Assembly (NCBI GenBank): GCA_007376185.1
Contig: VMFS01000009.1
Location: 1-45,127 of the forward strand
From: Parcubacteria group bacterium Gr01-1014_30
GTDB taxonomy: Bacteria; Patescibacteriota; Minisyncoccia; Minisyncoccales; 2-12-FULL-40-12
Reading direction: 5' to 3'
Length of the DNA stretch: 45,127 nt
Shown here: piece by piece, positions 1 through 9,087 of the stretch
Layout: every line of letters starts with the position of its first letter
Numbering within the stretch: position 1 is the stretch's first letter
Notes under the pieces: generated by a model
Told to the model about the DNA's origin: nothing
What the model saw: only the letters and a program-made list of their open reading frames with translations
Database searches by the model: none
Made by a program: the position numbers and the translations under genes

Positions 1-3
1 CAA

Positions 4-813
4 ATGTATTTGAAAGAAATAGGTAGAACCGCTTTCTTGACCGCCGCCGAAGAAAAGTCGCTGGCAAAAAGGATTGAAAAAGGCGACGCCGAAGCCCGTA
101 GAAGGCTGACTCGGGCAAACCTTCGCTTGGTGGTTTCCATAGCCAAAAAGTACATTGGCCGCTCGCCCAACTTAACCTTACTTGACTTGATTCAAGAAGG
201 CAATTTGGGACTTTTCCGAGCCGTGGAAAAGTTTGACTGGAGAAAGGGCTATAAGTTCTCAACCTATGCCACGTGGTGGATAAGGCAAGCAATCACCCGC
301 GCCTTGGCCGACCAGGCAAGAACCATAAGAATACCCGTGCACATGGTGGAAACCATAACAAAATACAGCCAGGTTAAAAGGCGGCTTTTACAGGACTTGG
401 GCAGAGAACCCCTTCCTGAGGAGATAGCCGCTGAAATGGGCATTGAAGTTAACAAAGTCCACCACATTCAAAAAATTTCCCAAGATACCGTTTCTTTGGA
501 AACGCCAGTGGGTGAGTCAGAGGACGACTCAATTTTGGCAGAGTTCATTGAAGATGAAAAGGTTATTTCGCCCTCAATGGAGGCAGGCCGCACGCTTTTA
601 AAAGAACGCCTAAGAGAAATCTTGGGTGACCTGACCCCCAGAGAACAAAAAATAGTCGCTTTAAGATTCGGTTTGGAAGACGGAATAACACACACTTTAG
701 AGGAAGTGGGCAACGAGTTTGGAGTAACAAGGGAAAGAATCCGCCAAATTGAAGCCAAGGCCCTGCAGAGAATCAGAGAGCACGAAGCTCTAAAAAAGTT
801 GAGAGGCTATTGA
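4..813 (+). CDS. rpoD: RNA polymerase sigma-70 factor (RpoD/SigA type), probably continuing upstream of the window
   Basis: [27 protein letters not shown]...[15 protein letters not shown]...[30 protein letters not shown]...[15 protein letters not shown]...[24 protein letters not shown]: sigma70 regions 1.2-4.2. Confidence 0.95.
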   Translation: MYLKEIGRTAFLTAAEEKSLAKRIEKGDAEARRRLTRANLRLVVSIAKKYIGRSPNLTLLDLIQEGNLGLFRAVEKFDWRKGYKFSTYATWWIRQAITRALADQARTIRIPVHMVETITKYSQVKRRLLQDLGREPLPEEIAAEMGIEVNKVHHIQKISQDTVSLETPVGESEDDSILAEFIEDEKVISPSMEAGRTLLKERLREILGDLTPREQKIVALRFGLEDGITHTLEEVGNEFGVTRERIRQIEAKALQRIREHEALKKLRGY

Positions 814-837
814 AATTATTATATAGTGGGTACACAT

Positions 838-1126
838 TCCCCGGTAGCTCAATGGTAGAGCGGCTCGCTGTGAAATAATTGCAGCTTTCCGCCGAAAGAC
901 GGATTGAAAAACTTTGGGATAACGGTGAAACCTGTAAAATGGCAACACCGTGGGAACCCCGCTCTCTAAGCTTGTGAGTCGATTCATTGGCACAGAGGGC
1001 GGGGGCGCCGTAGAGACTAGATACCAAAGCGCCCGGAAAGGGTGATGATATAGTCCACGCCATTACGAAAGTAGTGGATTAAGTGTAACGAGAAGGTTGT
1101 AGGTTCGAATCCTACCCGGGGAGCCA
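838..1126 (+). tRNA. tRNA-Asn(GUU) interrupted by a group I intron (exons 838-871 and 1086-1126, CCA encoded)
   Basis: Joined exons give TCCCCGGTAGCTCAATGGTAGAGCGGCTCGCTGT/TAACGAGAAGGTTGTAGGTTCGAATCCTACCCGGGGAGCCA: full cloverleaf, acceptor TCCCCGG/CCGGGGA, anticodon loop CTGTTAA. Confidence 0.9.
872..1085 (+). other. Group I self-splicing intron (214 nt) between anticodon positions 35 and 36 of tRNA-Asn
   Basis: P1 GCUGU (exon)/GCAGC (881-885) with U.G at the 5' splice site; R/P7 motif GTAGAGACTAGATAC; S motif GATATAGTCC; intron ends in G. Confidence 0.88.
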
Positions 1127-1165
1127 AAGTTGTCGAAGTCAGCAAATTATCCCACCTTTTATAAC

Positions 1166-1573
1166 ATGCAGAGGAAATTCATAAAAATCGAACAGTTGGC
1201 AAAATATATCTTGCCGGATGAAGAGGTTATCTTTTTGGACTCTTCCCCAACAAGAGATATAACACTGCCGCCGAGGACAGTGCTTGTTGCTATTCATGGG
1301 ACCCAGATAGGTCTTTGTGGTTATCAAGGGACTGTTTATGTCGGACGAAATGACAGCAATAGTACGGTATTATTAGATGTCGACGCTTATTCCTTTAACA
1401 GCGATGCTGATTCTGAGGGCAACATTGAAGTAGTAGGTCCTATTAAAGTTCGTGGGCTTCATCATAGTAATGATATTCCAGACCCTCTAAAGACCGGAGC
1501 TCCCAATCGGGTAGTAGATAGATTGGAGGAGATTAGTTCCGGGAATCTGTCAGACTCGAACTTCATTAGCTAA
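1166..1573 (+). CDS. hypothetical protein
   Basis: ORF track 1130..1573; first ATG in frame at about 1166 (MQRKFIKIEQLAKYILPDEEVIFLDSS); 1130 is a TTG. Confidence 0.5.
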   Translation: MQRKFIKIEQLAKYILPDEEVIFLDSSPTRDITLPPRTVLVAIHGTQIGLCGYQGTVYVGRNDSNSTVLLDVDAYSFNSDADSEGNIEVVGPIKVRGLHHSNDIPDPLKTGAPNRVVDRLEEISSGNLSDSNFIS

Positions 1574-1575
1574 AG

Positions 1576-1735
1576 CAAGAGGTGCCGAGTCTGAGTCGAG
1601 AAGTTGCGTATACCAGCAACTTGCACTCTTACTCCCGCGAGGTAGGGCTTATTGTCCAAGGTTATCAGGAGTGGCGAGCTTGGGAGCCAGTGTGCGCGAA
1701 CAGATGCGAGAGCTTCTGTTTTTGTTTCCAAAAAA
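1576..1735 (+). ncRNA. possible structured non-coding RNA with terminator-like 3' end
   Basis: No convincing ORF; hairpins AAGTTGC-GTATACCA-GCAACTT and ACAGATGCGAGAGCTTCTGT followed by TTTTTG; family not identified. Confidence 0.3.
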
Positions 1736-1777
1736 TAGTGAGTTGGGGGGTAGGGTAAAAAAGAGTATTATTGAGTT

Positions 1778-2185
1778 ATGAACGCAAAACTCAAAAAAGT
1801 TATCACATTTTTAGCTCCAGTATTGGGTGCTGGTGCGATAGGCGTATGCCCTCTTTGCTGGATTGGTTCGGCCTCACTTCTCACTTATCTTGGACTTGGG
1901 GCTTTAATACCAGTTTGGCGATGGATTGCTTTTGGTTTTATCGCTCTCGGTGCAGTAGGGTTTATTTTGGATTGGCGAGCCCATAAAAATCCAAAGCCGC
2001 TTATACTCCTTGCCATTGGAGCGGTTCTTCTCTATGTAGGACGCTATGTATTTTTAAGCACTTGGGGATCGTGGCAGATTTGGGGAGTAGGAGCTTTATT
2101 GATCGTTGCGGCGGTAGTATACAATAAATCGCTTTTTAGAAAAACCAAAATACAACCAGATATAGCGAGTAAGACGACGGGGTAA
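1778..2185 (+). CDS. small multi-TM membrane protein with CPLC motif, MerC-like
   Basis: MNAKLKKVITFLAPVLGAGAIGVCPLCWIGSASLLTYLGLGALIPVWRW: several TM segments plus CPLCW. Confidence 0.6.
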   Translation: MNAKLKKVITFLAPVLGAGAIGVCPLCWIGSASLLTYLGLGALIPVWRWIAFGFIALGAVGFILDWRAHKNPKPLILLAIGAVLLYVGRYVFLSTWGSWQIWGVGALLIVAAVVYNKSLFRKTKIQPDIASKTTG

Positions 2186-2190
2186 AAATT

Positions 2191-2769
2191 ATGAAAAGAC
2201 AATACCAAACTCTTGCCTTAATTCTATTTGTCTTCTTACTCGGAACGGCAGTTTTCACTTCAAAAAACAGCCAAAACAGCGAACTGAAACTTCATATTGC
2301 CCCTGAAGCAATGGCGGCTAAATTTGATTACTTAAGCCAAAATGGCAATTCTTCTTGTTCTGCCAATTTCCAAAAATCTATTCCGCAGATGACAGACGCC
2401 GACCATATTCGGGGTTCTTGTTGTAGTCCCATGAGTCTCCACCGCTATAGCGAACAAGTAGAAGGTCTCAAAAAATACGCCAACATCCCAGAAATCCCGT
2501 CTGACCCATACGACATTGAGGCGAGCTTGGCGAAAAAATTGATCAGCTATTACGATATGGAGCTTACCCCACAAGAACAGGCGGCATACGATTACGCAAT
2601 GGAGAACTCACACGAAAAAGGGCCGTGTTGCTGTAAATGCTGGCGATGGTATGTCTATGGCGGCTTGGGCAAATACCTTATCCGCTATTATGGATTTGCA
2701 GGAGAGCAACTGACCGAGGTTTGGAACTTATCAGATGGGTGCGGCGGCGATGAAGAACATAATCATTGA
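2191..2769 (+). CDS. exported Cys/His-rich hypothetical protein
   Basis: N-terminal signal/TM segment; SCSANF, GSCCSP, GPCCCKCWRW, DGCGGDEEHNH; 5 nt after the MerC-like ORF. Confidence 0.7.
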   Translation: MKRQYQTLALILFVFLLGTAVFTSKNSQNSELKLHIAPEAMAAKFDYLSQNGNSSCSANFQKSIPQMTDADHIRGSCCSPMSLHRYSEQVEGLKKYANIPEIPSDPYDIEASLAKKLISYYDMELTPQEQAAYDYAMENSHEKGPCCCKCWRWYVYGGLGKYLIRYYGFAGEQLTEVWNLSDGCGGDEEHNH

Positions 2770-2893
2770 GCATACTGTCTCAAATCTGGGATATAAATAT
2801 ACCCATTTTGTCTCTCAAAAATGGTTCTAACGTTGTTCACAATTCGGAGCCAGATAGGATGATGCGAGTTCACCGCCTCGGCGCGGAGTTTAT

Positions 2894-2921
2894 CCCGCAC
2901 CGAGCTTGCTCTGGTGCGGGG
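2894..2921 (-). repeat. palindromic element, CCCCGCACC-AGAGCAAGCTC-GGTGCGGG on the minus strand
   Basis: Plus strand CCCGCACC GAGCTTGCTCT GGTGCGGGG; same signature as 43039-43067. Confidence 0.75.
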
Positions 2922-3059
2922 CCCCTCGGCGGGCAAATCGGCAAGAATTTTGGCTTGTTGAGCGGCCTCTGAAACGGCTCTTTGCTTTTTCAAAAAGAAA
3001 AGTGTATTATTAAAACATAGATTGAGAGTCTAGATTTACAAATAGGTTGCTCCTTTATT

Positions 3060-3335
3060 ATGTATCACAGCCTTCAAAAACTTTTGAATCAAGAAAATTC
3101 TCCGGCAGACATGTCCCAGGAAACCACGAAAGAAGAATTTTTGGCAGAGCACAACAAGCTTTCGCCTTTAAATCTGAAAGCTACAACAGCTTTGCTTTCT
3201 CGTTTCAGAATAGAGAAATCATCAATGTTCAAAGCTGATGATTGGCCCATAGATAAACTTCGAAGGCCGTTTATTTTATGGCTAACTTCCTTGCCATTGT
3301 CAGAAAGAGGAAATATTCACAACAAGAAAGCATGA
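3060..3335 (+). CDS. small hypothetical protein, paralogous to 5015-5245
   Basis: FLAEHNKLSPLNLKATTALLSRFRIEKSSMFKADDWPIDKLRRPFILWLTSLPL aligns with the ORF at 5015. Confidence 0.5.
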   Translation: MYHSLQKLLNQENSPADMSQETTKEEFLAEHNKLSPLNLKATTALLSRFRIEKSSMFKADDWPIDKLRRPFILWLTSLPLSERGNIHNKKA

Positions 3336-3363
3336 AAAACTCACACAACCCGAATAGAAATGC

Positions 3364-3392
3364 GTTCGGATTTCGTTCAGGGTATGGAGCCA
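3364..3392 (+). repeat. 29-nt direct repeat, copy 1
   Basis: GTTCGGATTTCGTTCAGGGTATGGAGCCA, identical at 4903-4931. Confidence 0.85.
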
Positions 3393-3472
3393 CTCAATTT
3401 ACTTATGAATAAAGTTTTGTAAAAGGACGTTTCTCCATTTGAAGAGAGGTTATAATTTCTGCACAAAATATT

Positions 3473-4096
3473 ATGAATATAAAAAATATCCAACTCATTA
3501 TAATAACAGCCATTGCCACTGCCTTGATAGTTGGTGGAAGTGTGTATTGGTGGCAAATATCTATTTTGGATAAAGAAAAGAATGAGATGCAGCAACGCAG
3601 TAGCGAGTTGGAGGCCCAAATTAACGATCTTCGAGAACAACTTGACCTGATAACGACAGAGAGGAACGAATTGGAGCTGCGCATTAGCGAATCTGCCAAA
3701 GAAAATGAGCTCCCGGCGCCGTGTGATGCAGTTGAAGCCAAGAGGGGCTGTGTTATGAATGACTTTAATCTCATGTCGCCCAGTGGCGGTGAACAACTCT
3801 GTTTGGGCGAGACATATTATGTTAAATGGAAAGTTCCAAAAGACGTGGATATAATCAAACTTTCTTTACGTAAAGGCGGCACTACTTATCCATTGGGAGA
3901 CTTCCCGGCAAGTTATAATGAAACAGGCCAAATAAATGGGGAAGGCACATTTCCGTGGAAGGTTGGCAGCACAGCCGGTGGCATAACGATGAAAGAAGGG
4001 GCAGCTTATGAAATATGGATAAATGCAACATACAAGGGCGCATCAGTGAACGATGTAAGCAATGGCCCATTTTCCATATTATCCTGTAGAGGATAA
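3473..4096 (+). CDS. membrane-anchored extracellular protein with coiled coil and C-terminal Ig-like (Kre9/Knh1-like) domain
   Basis: N-terminal TM, heptad-rich KEKNEMQQRSSELEAQINDLREQL, then LMSPSGGEQLCLGETYYVKWKVP...DIIKLSLRKGG. Confidence 0.6.
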   Translation: MNIKNIQLIIITAIATALIVGGSVYWWQISILDKEKNEMQQRSSELEAQINDLREQLDLITTERNELELRISESAKENELPAPCDAVEAKRGCVMNDFNLMSPSGGEQLCLGETYYVKWKVPKDVDIIKLSLRKGGTTYPLGDFPASYNETGQINGEGTFPWKVGSTAGGITMKEGAAYEIWINATYKGASVNDVSNGPFSILSCRG

Positions 4097-4329
4097 AAAT
4101 CAGACATATCACTTGGCAGTTTACTCATAGCAGGGTAGTGTATAACCCTCTGATGTTACGCTTTTAAAGTTAATAATTTTTGTTCTATCATAACCTTGAA
4201 AGGCTCAATTTCCCGTTTAATCCTATGCCAATCAACTATTCTGAAAGCGTTTAATACGGGGAGCCATAAAACTAGCACAAAAGAGAAACTGGAAAGGATC
4301 TGCATTTCGGCTGCGGAAATTATACCACT

Positions 4330-4890
4330 ATGAAAGACAATGCCTCGCGTTTTCTTGATGAGCTGCGCTTGGCGATCATAGAAAAATGGGGGGAAAAGAT
4401 TTTCACCTTCGTGCTTTACGGATCGTATGCCAGCGGGACCGCCAAAGAAAGTAGCGACATTGACATAATTATTCAGCTAAAACCAGGATATAAAAAAAAG
4501 GAGCTGGACGGCGCGCATGAACTGCTGAAATCCTTATGTCGTAAACATGGAGTAAGCGCCGATTGGACTCTTTATCCGCCCTTTTTGAAGTACATCCACC
4601 CCCCGATTATCATTATGGAATACGACGAAATGGATTGGGAAAAGGGGTCTGTTCGCAACTTCACCCTGCTTTCCACGATACGAGTCAGCTCCGTGGTCAA
4701 AAGCGTATTTCTTGAAAACATCAAGAAAAGCGGCAGAGTGTTTTACGGAGAAGACGTGCTGGCTAAGATGCGTTTGGATGTTTCCTTTTTTGACCGCTTG
4801 GTTGCTTTTTTCGCCTACCCCATGTTTCTTTGGAACAAATATTCTTCAAAAGCGTTTTATAAAATATTCCGGGTGATTAGCCGTTCTTAA
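4330..4890 (+). CDS. nucleotidyltransferase domain protein (MNT-type)
   Basis: VLYGSYASGTAKESSDIDIIIQL: GSxxxGxxxxxSDIDI motif. Confidence 0.75.
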   Translation: MKDNASRFLDELRLAIIEKWGEKIFTFVLYGSYASGTAKESSDIDIIIQLKPGYKKKELDGAHELLKSLCRKHGVSADWTLYPPFLKYIHPPIIIMEYDEMDWEKGSVRNFTLLSTIRVSSVVKSVFLENIKKSGRVFYGEDVLAKMRLDVSFFDRLVAFFAYPMFLWNKYSSKAFYKIFRVISRS

Positions 4891-4902
4891 AATATGAAAA
4901 AG

Positions 4903-4931
4903 GTTCGGATTTCGTTCAGGGTATGGAGCCA
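4903..4931 (+). repeat. 29-nt direct repeat, copy 2
   Basis: Identical to 3364-3392. Confidence 0.85.
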
Positions 4932-5014
4932 GAAAACTAGATACGAACTCTGAATTTTGAAGACCTAAAACCGAGGCTGTTTTCTTTTCAATAAGAATAT
5001 GCTATACTGAATGT

Positions 5015-5245
5015 ATGAAGGCTAAGAGCAACGAACTTAAGGAAAATCAAACCATTACATCTCTAGCCGTTTTTATTGAAAATTACAACAAGAGCATTCC
5101 GGAAGATTTCACTCGGGCGACAAGCAAGGTATTGGAACAGTTTCAGATCACGCACCCGGCGCTTTTTAAAAACCCCGACGGCTGGTCTATTGAAAAACAC
5201 CGCAAGCGGCTTATGGATTGGCTTTTTTCGCAAAGGGAGCTTTAG
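5015..5245 (+). CDS. small hypothetical protein, paralogous to 3060-3335
   Basis: FIENYNKSIPEDFTRATSKVLEQFQITHPALFKNPDGWSIEKHRKRLMDWLFSQREL. Confidence 0.6.
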   Translation: MKAKSNELKENQTITSLAVFIENYNKSIPEDFTRATSKVLEQFQITHPALFKNPDGWSIEKHRKRLMDWLFSQREL

Positions 5246-5430
5246 TTAGATCAAATTATCTACCAAGAACTAACTGGCGAGAATTGCGATTTTGTCGCAG
5301 TCCAAAAAACTCCGGGAGAAGCAAAAGAAATTTTTTGTCAGACCTTGGCGGGGTTGGGATTTTTTATTCCCTGTTTTTAAATATATAATGTGGTAATACC
5401 TATTAACGAAATAATTAGCGTTTTTCTGCT

Positions 5431-6624
5431 ATGAAAATGGAGAGACGCTACATAGTAACTCCGATAATTTTAATAATCCTAATAATCGGGACTTTATTTT
5501 TTATTAATTTTAACTCTATCAATAATAGGTTAGCTTCTTCAGAGAAGTCAACGCCATTGCCAACGCCCGAAGGCAGTAATATTCCGGAAATTAAAAAACA
5601 GCTTCTTGCCCCGCCAGAAGTGGTGAAAGCTATTTATGTGACTAGTTGGTCAGCTACCAGAGAAGACTACATTGATTATATATTTAATCTCGCCAGGAGA
5701 AAGAAAATTAACAGCGTCGTAATTGACATTAAAGATTGGTCTGGATATGTGGCTTATGATACAAAAGTTCCAGACGTGGAGATATATAGCGCAAAAAGTG
5801 TAAGGATTAAAAACATTAATTCTTTAGTCCAGACGCTTCACGAAGAGCAAATTTATGTAATAGCCAGAATTGCTGTTTTTCAAGACCCAAGGTTGGCCCT
5901 AGCCAGGCCGGATTTGGCAGTTCATAGTAAATCTAAATTGGCTTCCTCTACTTTTTCTTCGTCTACTCTCTGGTTAGACAAATCAGGATTAGCCTGGATT
6001 GACCCTGCGGCCAAGACAGCTTGGGAATACAATATTGCCATTGCCAAAGATGCCTTATCTCAAGGGTTTGATGAAATAAATTTTGATTATGTCAGGTTTC
6101 CTTCAGACGGCGATTTAAAGGATATGGTTTTTCCTCTTTGGGACGGAAAGACCCCAAAACATTTGGTTATTAAAGATTTTTTTAAATATCTTCGGCAGGA
6201 ACTTCCCGACGCCAAATTGTCAGTTGACCTTTTTGGGCTTTCCACGGTTAACTTTGACGATTTGGGGGTAGGCCAGGTGATTGAAGACGCTTTTGAATAC
6301 TTTGATTATGTTTCGCCCATGATTTATCCTTCCCACTACGCCCCTGGCTTTTTGGGTTATCAGAACCCCGCAGAGTATCCTTATGAAGTCGTAAAATACT
6401 CAATGGACAATGCTTTGGAGAGATTATCAATCTACAAGCAAATGCAAAAAAGAAACGTTCAATTACGACCTTGGCTTCAGGATTTTGATTTAGGGGCCGT
6501 TTATGATGCCGAAATGATAAAGTCTGAAATTAGAGCGGTTTATGACGCCGCCAGAGAAAATTTTAAGGGTTTTATGCTGTGGAACTCATCAAATATTTAC
6601 ACAGAAGGAGCTCTTGAACTATAA
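5431..6624 (+). CDS. putative glycoside hydrolase, DUF4015 type, membrane-anchored
   Basis: KAIYVTSWSATREDYIDYIFNLARRKKINSVVIDIKDWSGYVAYDT...GFDEINFDYVRFPSDG...SVDLFGLSTV. Confidence 0.85.
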   Translation: MKMERRYIVTPIILIILIIGTLFFINFNSINNRLASSEKSTPLPTPEGSNIPEIKKQLLAPPEVVKAIYVTSWSATREDYIDYIFNLARRKKINSVVIDIKDWSGYVAYDTKVPDVEIYSAKSVRIKNINSLVQTLHEEQIYVIARIAVFQDPRLALARPDLAVHSKSKLASSTFSSSTLWLDKSGLAWIDPAAKTAWEYNIAIAKDALSQGFDEINFDYVRFPSDGDLKDMVFPLWDGKTPKHLVIKDFFKYLRQELPDAKLSVDLFGLSTVNFDDLGVGQVIEDAFEYFDYVSPMIYPSHYAPGFLGYQNPAEYPYEVVKYSMDNALERLSIYKQMQKRNVQLRPWLQDFDLGAVYDAEMIKSEIRAVYDAARENFKGFMLWNSSNIYTEGALEL

Positions 6625-7292
6625 TGAACTATAATATGAACATGCTACCTTTCTCCACTCCCAATAGTTCGCTAGTGCTTTCTTTTTTAGATTTAAGAAA
6701 AGCAATCGGCGTTATAGGGCTTGCTTTGCCGTTTGTATTGGCGTTGGGAAAGATTATTTTGGAAGGCGGAGGTCTTCAAAGTTCAATCAGCAGCTATTAT
6801 TACACGATCATGCGCGACGTGTTCGTGGGCAGTCTTGTTGCCATTGGCGTATTTATGACGTCCTATCGAGGCTACGAGCGGATTGATGCGGTTGCCGGCA
6901 AACTTGCGGCCGCGTTTGCCATAGGAGCTGCTTTGTTCCCGACATTTCCGCCAACGCAAGCTAACGCAACCCAAACGCTCATCGCAGTCTTGCACGGCAT
7001 CTTTGCAGCATTGCTTTTTTTGTCTTTGGCATTTTTTTCCCTCGCGCTTTTTCGAAAAACCAACCCCAGCAAAACGCCGACACCGCAGAAACGAAAACGG
7101 AATTTTGTTTACACTGTATGCGGTATCGGTATTGTTATCTGTGTTGTCTTTGCTGTGTTTTTGAATCTACTGCCTAAAGATTCATTTATATTCAGATTGA
7201 ATCCAATCTTCTGGCTGGAGGCTTTTGCCATAGTTTTTTTTGGCATTTCTTGGTTTGTCAAAGGCGAGGCCATTCTCAAAGATGAAGTATAA
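6624..7292 (+). CDS. multi-TM membrane protein, unknown function
   Basis: Several hydrophobic segments; SSISSYYYTIMRDVFVGSLVAIGVFM. Confidence 0.65.
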   Translation: MNYNMNMLPFSTPNSSLVLSFLDLRKAIGVIGLALPFVLALGKIILEGGGLQSSISSYYYTIMRDVFVGSLVAIGVFMTSYRGYERIDAVAGKLAAAFAIGAALFPTFPPTQANATQTLIAVLHGIFAALLFLSLAFFSLALFRKTNPSKTPTPQKRKRNFVYTVCGIGIVICVVFAVFLNLLPKDSFIFRLNPIFWLEAFAIVFFGISWFVKGEAILKDEV

Positions 7293-7452
7293 ATAAAGTA
7301 TGGAAGACCCTTTGGGGCAAAAGTTATGACAGCAGTAAGAAAGTTTGTTGCCAAGTGCGGCAAATATGCTAAAATAGTAAGGAAACACGGCGTTTTGAGC
7401 GTCAGCTATAATTAGGAAAGGTCGAGTAATCAAGGTTTACAAAAAGTGAATC

Positions 7453-8385
7453 ATGCAAAATAAAAAAATCTTAACCGCGTTTCTTATTGCCGCAATGCTT
7501 TCGCTCGGCATGCCTACCGGGCTTGGAGCCCAAACAGCCACGACAAGCACCACCACAACCCCCGCTGACTTGCTTCAATTGCTGCGCCAGCAAATGGAAA
7601 CGCTGAAAGCCAAGATGGTAGAGTTAAATCAGCAGCTGGAGGCCTTAAGGCAGGCGAGGCAAGAAGTAAAAGAGGCGGCAAAAGAGATTAAGGGTACTCT
7701 AAGATTGCTTAAAAGCTTGCGGCTTGGCATGAGCGGTGAGGACGTTAAGTTGTTGCAGGAGATGCTGGCAACCGACCCCGAAATTTACCCTGAAGGGTTA
7801 GTTACGGGATATTTCGGGCCCCTAACTGAAAAGGCGGTAAGAAAATTCCAAGCTAAAGCCAAGATTGAGCAGGTAGGGCAAGTGGGGCCTAAAACCTTGG
7901 CTAAAATAAACGAATTGCTGACAGAAGGCGCAGGGGCTTCAGGCAAGGTTCCGCCGGGACTTTTGATAGCGCCGGGAATAAAAGCAAAGCTTGGCTTTTC
8001 TCCCGAGCCCTTGTCTGGCCAAAAACTGCCACCGGGAATTGCCAAGAAGCTGGACATGGCCACGTCCACTCCGCCAGCAACCTCTACGCCTGATACAACG
8101 GCGCCTGTGATTAACAATCTTGGAGCAAAAGACATCACAGCCACATCAACAGTGATAACGTGGGGCACGAACGAGCATGCCAATAGCAAGGTTTGGTACT
8201 CCACTGCTACACCGGTAACTGCGGCAACTTCAACGGCCATGGCAAGTTCCGCTGTTTTGGTTTTTGAGCATGCCGTAGCATTGTCGGGCTTGACTGCGAG
8301 CACAACCTATTATTACTTTATTTCCTCTGCGGACTTAGCTGGAAACACTGCCACGTCTAGCGAACAGTCGTTTATGACAAAGTAA
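7453..8385 (+). CDS. secreted peptidoglycan-binding (PG_binding_1) protein with Fn3-like C-terminal domain
   Basis: Signal peptide; LRLGMSGEDVKLLQEMLATDPEIYPEGLVTGYFGPLTEKAVRKFQ; APVINNLGAKDITATSTVITWGTNEHANSKVWYST. Confidence 0.85.
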   Translation: MQNKKILTAFLIAAMLSLGMPTGLGAQTATTSTTTTPADLLQLLRQQMETLKAKMVELNQQLEALRQARQEVKEAAKEIKGTLRLLKSLRLGMSGEDVKLLQEMLATDPEIYPEGLVTGYFGPLTEKAVRKFQAKAKIEQVGQVGPKTLAKINELLTEGAGASGKVPPGLLIAPGIKAKLGFSPEPLSGQKLPPGIAKKLDMATSTPPATSTPDTTAPVINNLGAKDITATSTVITWGTNEHANSKVWYSTATPVTAATSTAMASSAVLVFEHAVALSGLTASTTYYYFISSADLAGNTATSSEQSFMTK

Positions 8386-8396
8386 AGCTAAAGGGG

Positions 8397-8426
8397 ACAA
8401 AAAATCGCCTTGAAGGCGATTTTTTG
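8397..8426 (+). terminator. Rho-independent terminator
   Basis: AAAAAATCGCCTTGAAGGCGATTTTTT. Confidence 0.85.
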
Positions 8427-8463
8427 TTTTGTAGCCAAGCGCGCGTTTTGATAAAATAAAAAC

Positions 8464-9087
8464 ATGGGAAAAAAACTTGAAAAAGCGACTTTTGCCGGAG
8501 GGCCTGCCCGCGCAACCTTTGCAGGCGGGTGTTTTTGGTGCCAAGATGCGGTTTTCAGGATGCTCAACGGAGTAAAGTCGGTGGTGTCGGGGTATTCGGG
8601 CGGAGATAAAGAAAATCCGACTTATGAGCAGGTTTCTACAGGCAGAACCGGGCATATGGAGGCCGTACAGATAGAGTACGATCCAAGCCAAGTAAATTAC
8701 AAAGATCTGCTTGAGGTTTTCTGGACTTCGCATAACCCAATCCAGAAAGGCGGCCAAGGCGCTGATACGGGTTCCCAATACGAGGCCGCGATTTTGTATC
8801 ATAATGACGAGCAAAAAGTACTTGCCGAAGAATCTAAAGCCTCGCTTCGCGTCGGCGAAGCGAGGCGCGAGAAGAACGCGAAGCGTTCTGCGAACAAGGC
8901 CTTAGAAGACCAAAAAATATACGACAAGCCCATTGCCACAAAAATTATGCCTTTCAAAAATTTCTATCCTGCTGAAGATTATCATCAGGATTACTACGGT
9001 AAAAATCCAGAAGCCCGGTATTGTCAGATAGTGATAAATCCCAAGGTTGAAAAAATTAGGAAGTTGTTTCACGATAAATTAAAATGA
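8464..9087 (+). CDS. msrA: peptide-methionine (S)-S-oxide reductase MsrA with in-frame insertions
   Basis: [31 protein letters not shown]...[36 protein letters not shown]...[13 protein letters not shown]. Confidence 0.93.
   Translation: MGKKLEKATFAGGPARATFAGGCFWCQDAVFRMLNGVKSVVSGYSGGDKENPTYEQVSTGRTGHMEAVQIEYDPSQVNYKDLLEVFWTSHNPIQKGGQGADTGSQYEAAILYHNDEQKVLAEESKASLRVGEARREKNAKRSANKALEDQKIYDKPIATKIMPFKNFYPAEDYHQDYYGKNPEARYCQIVINPKVEKIRKLFHDKLK

Noticed and set aside
1771-1986. ORF MSYERKTQKSYHIFSSSIGCW...
   Set aside because: Out-of-frame overlap with the better-supported MerC-like ORF at 1778.
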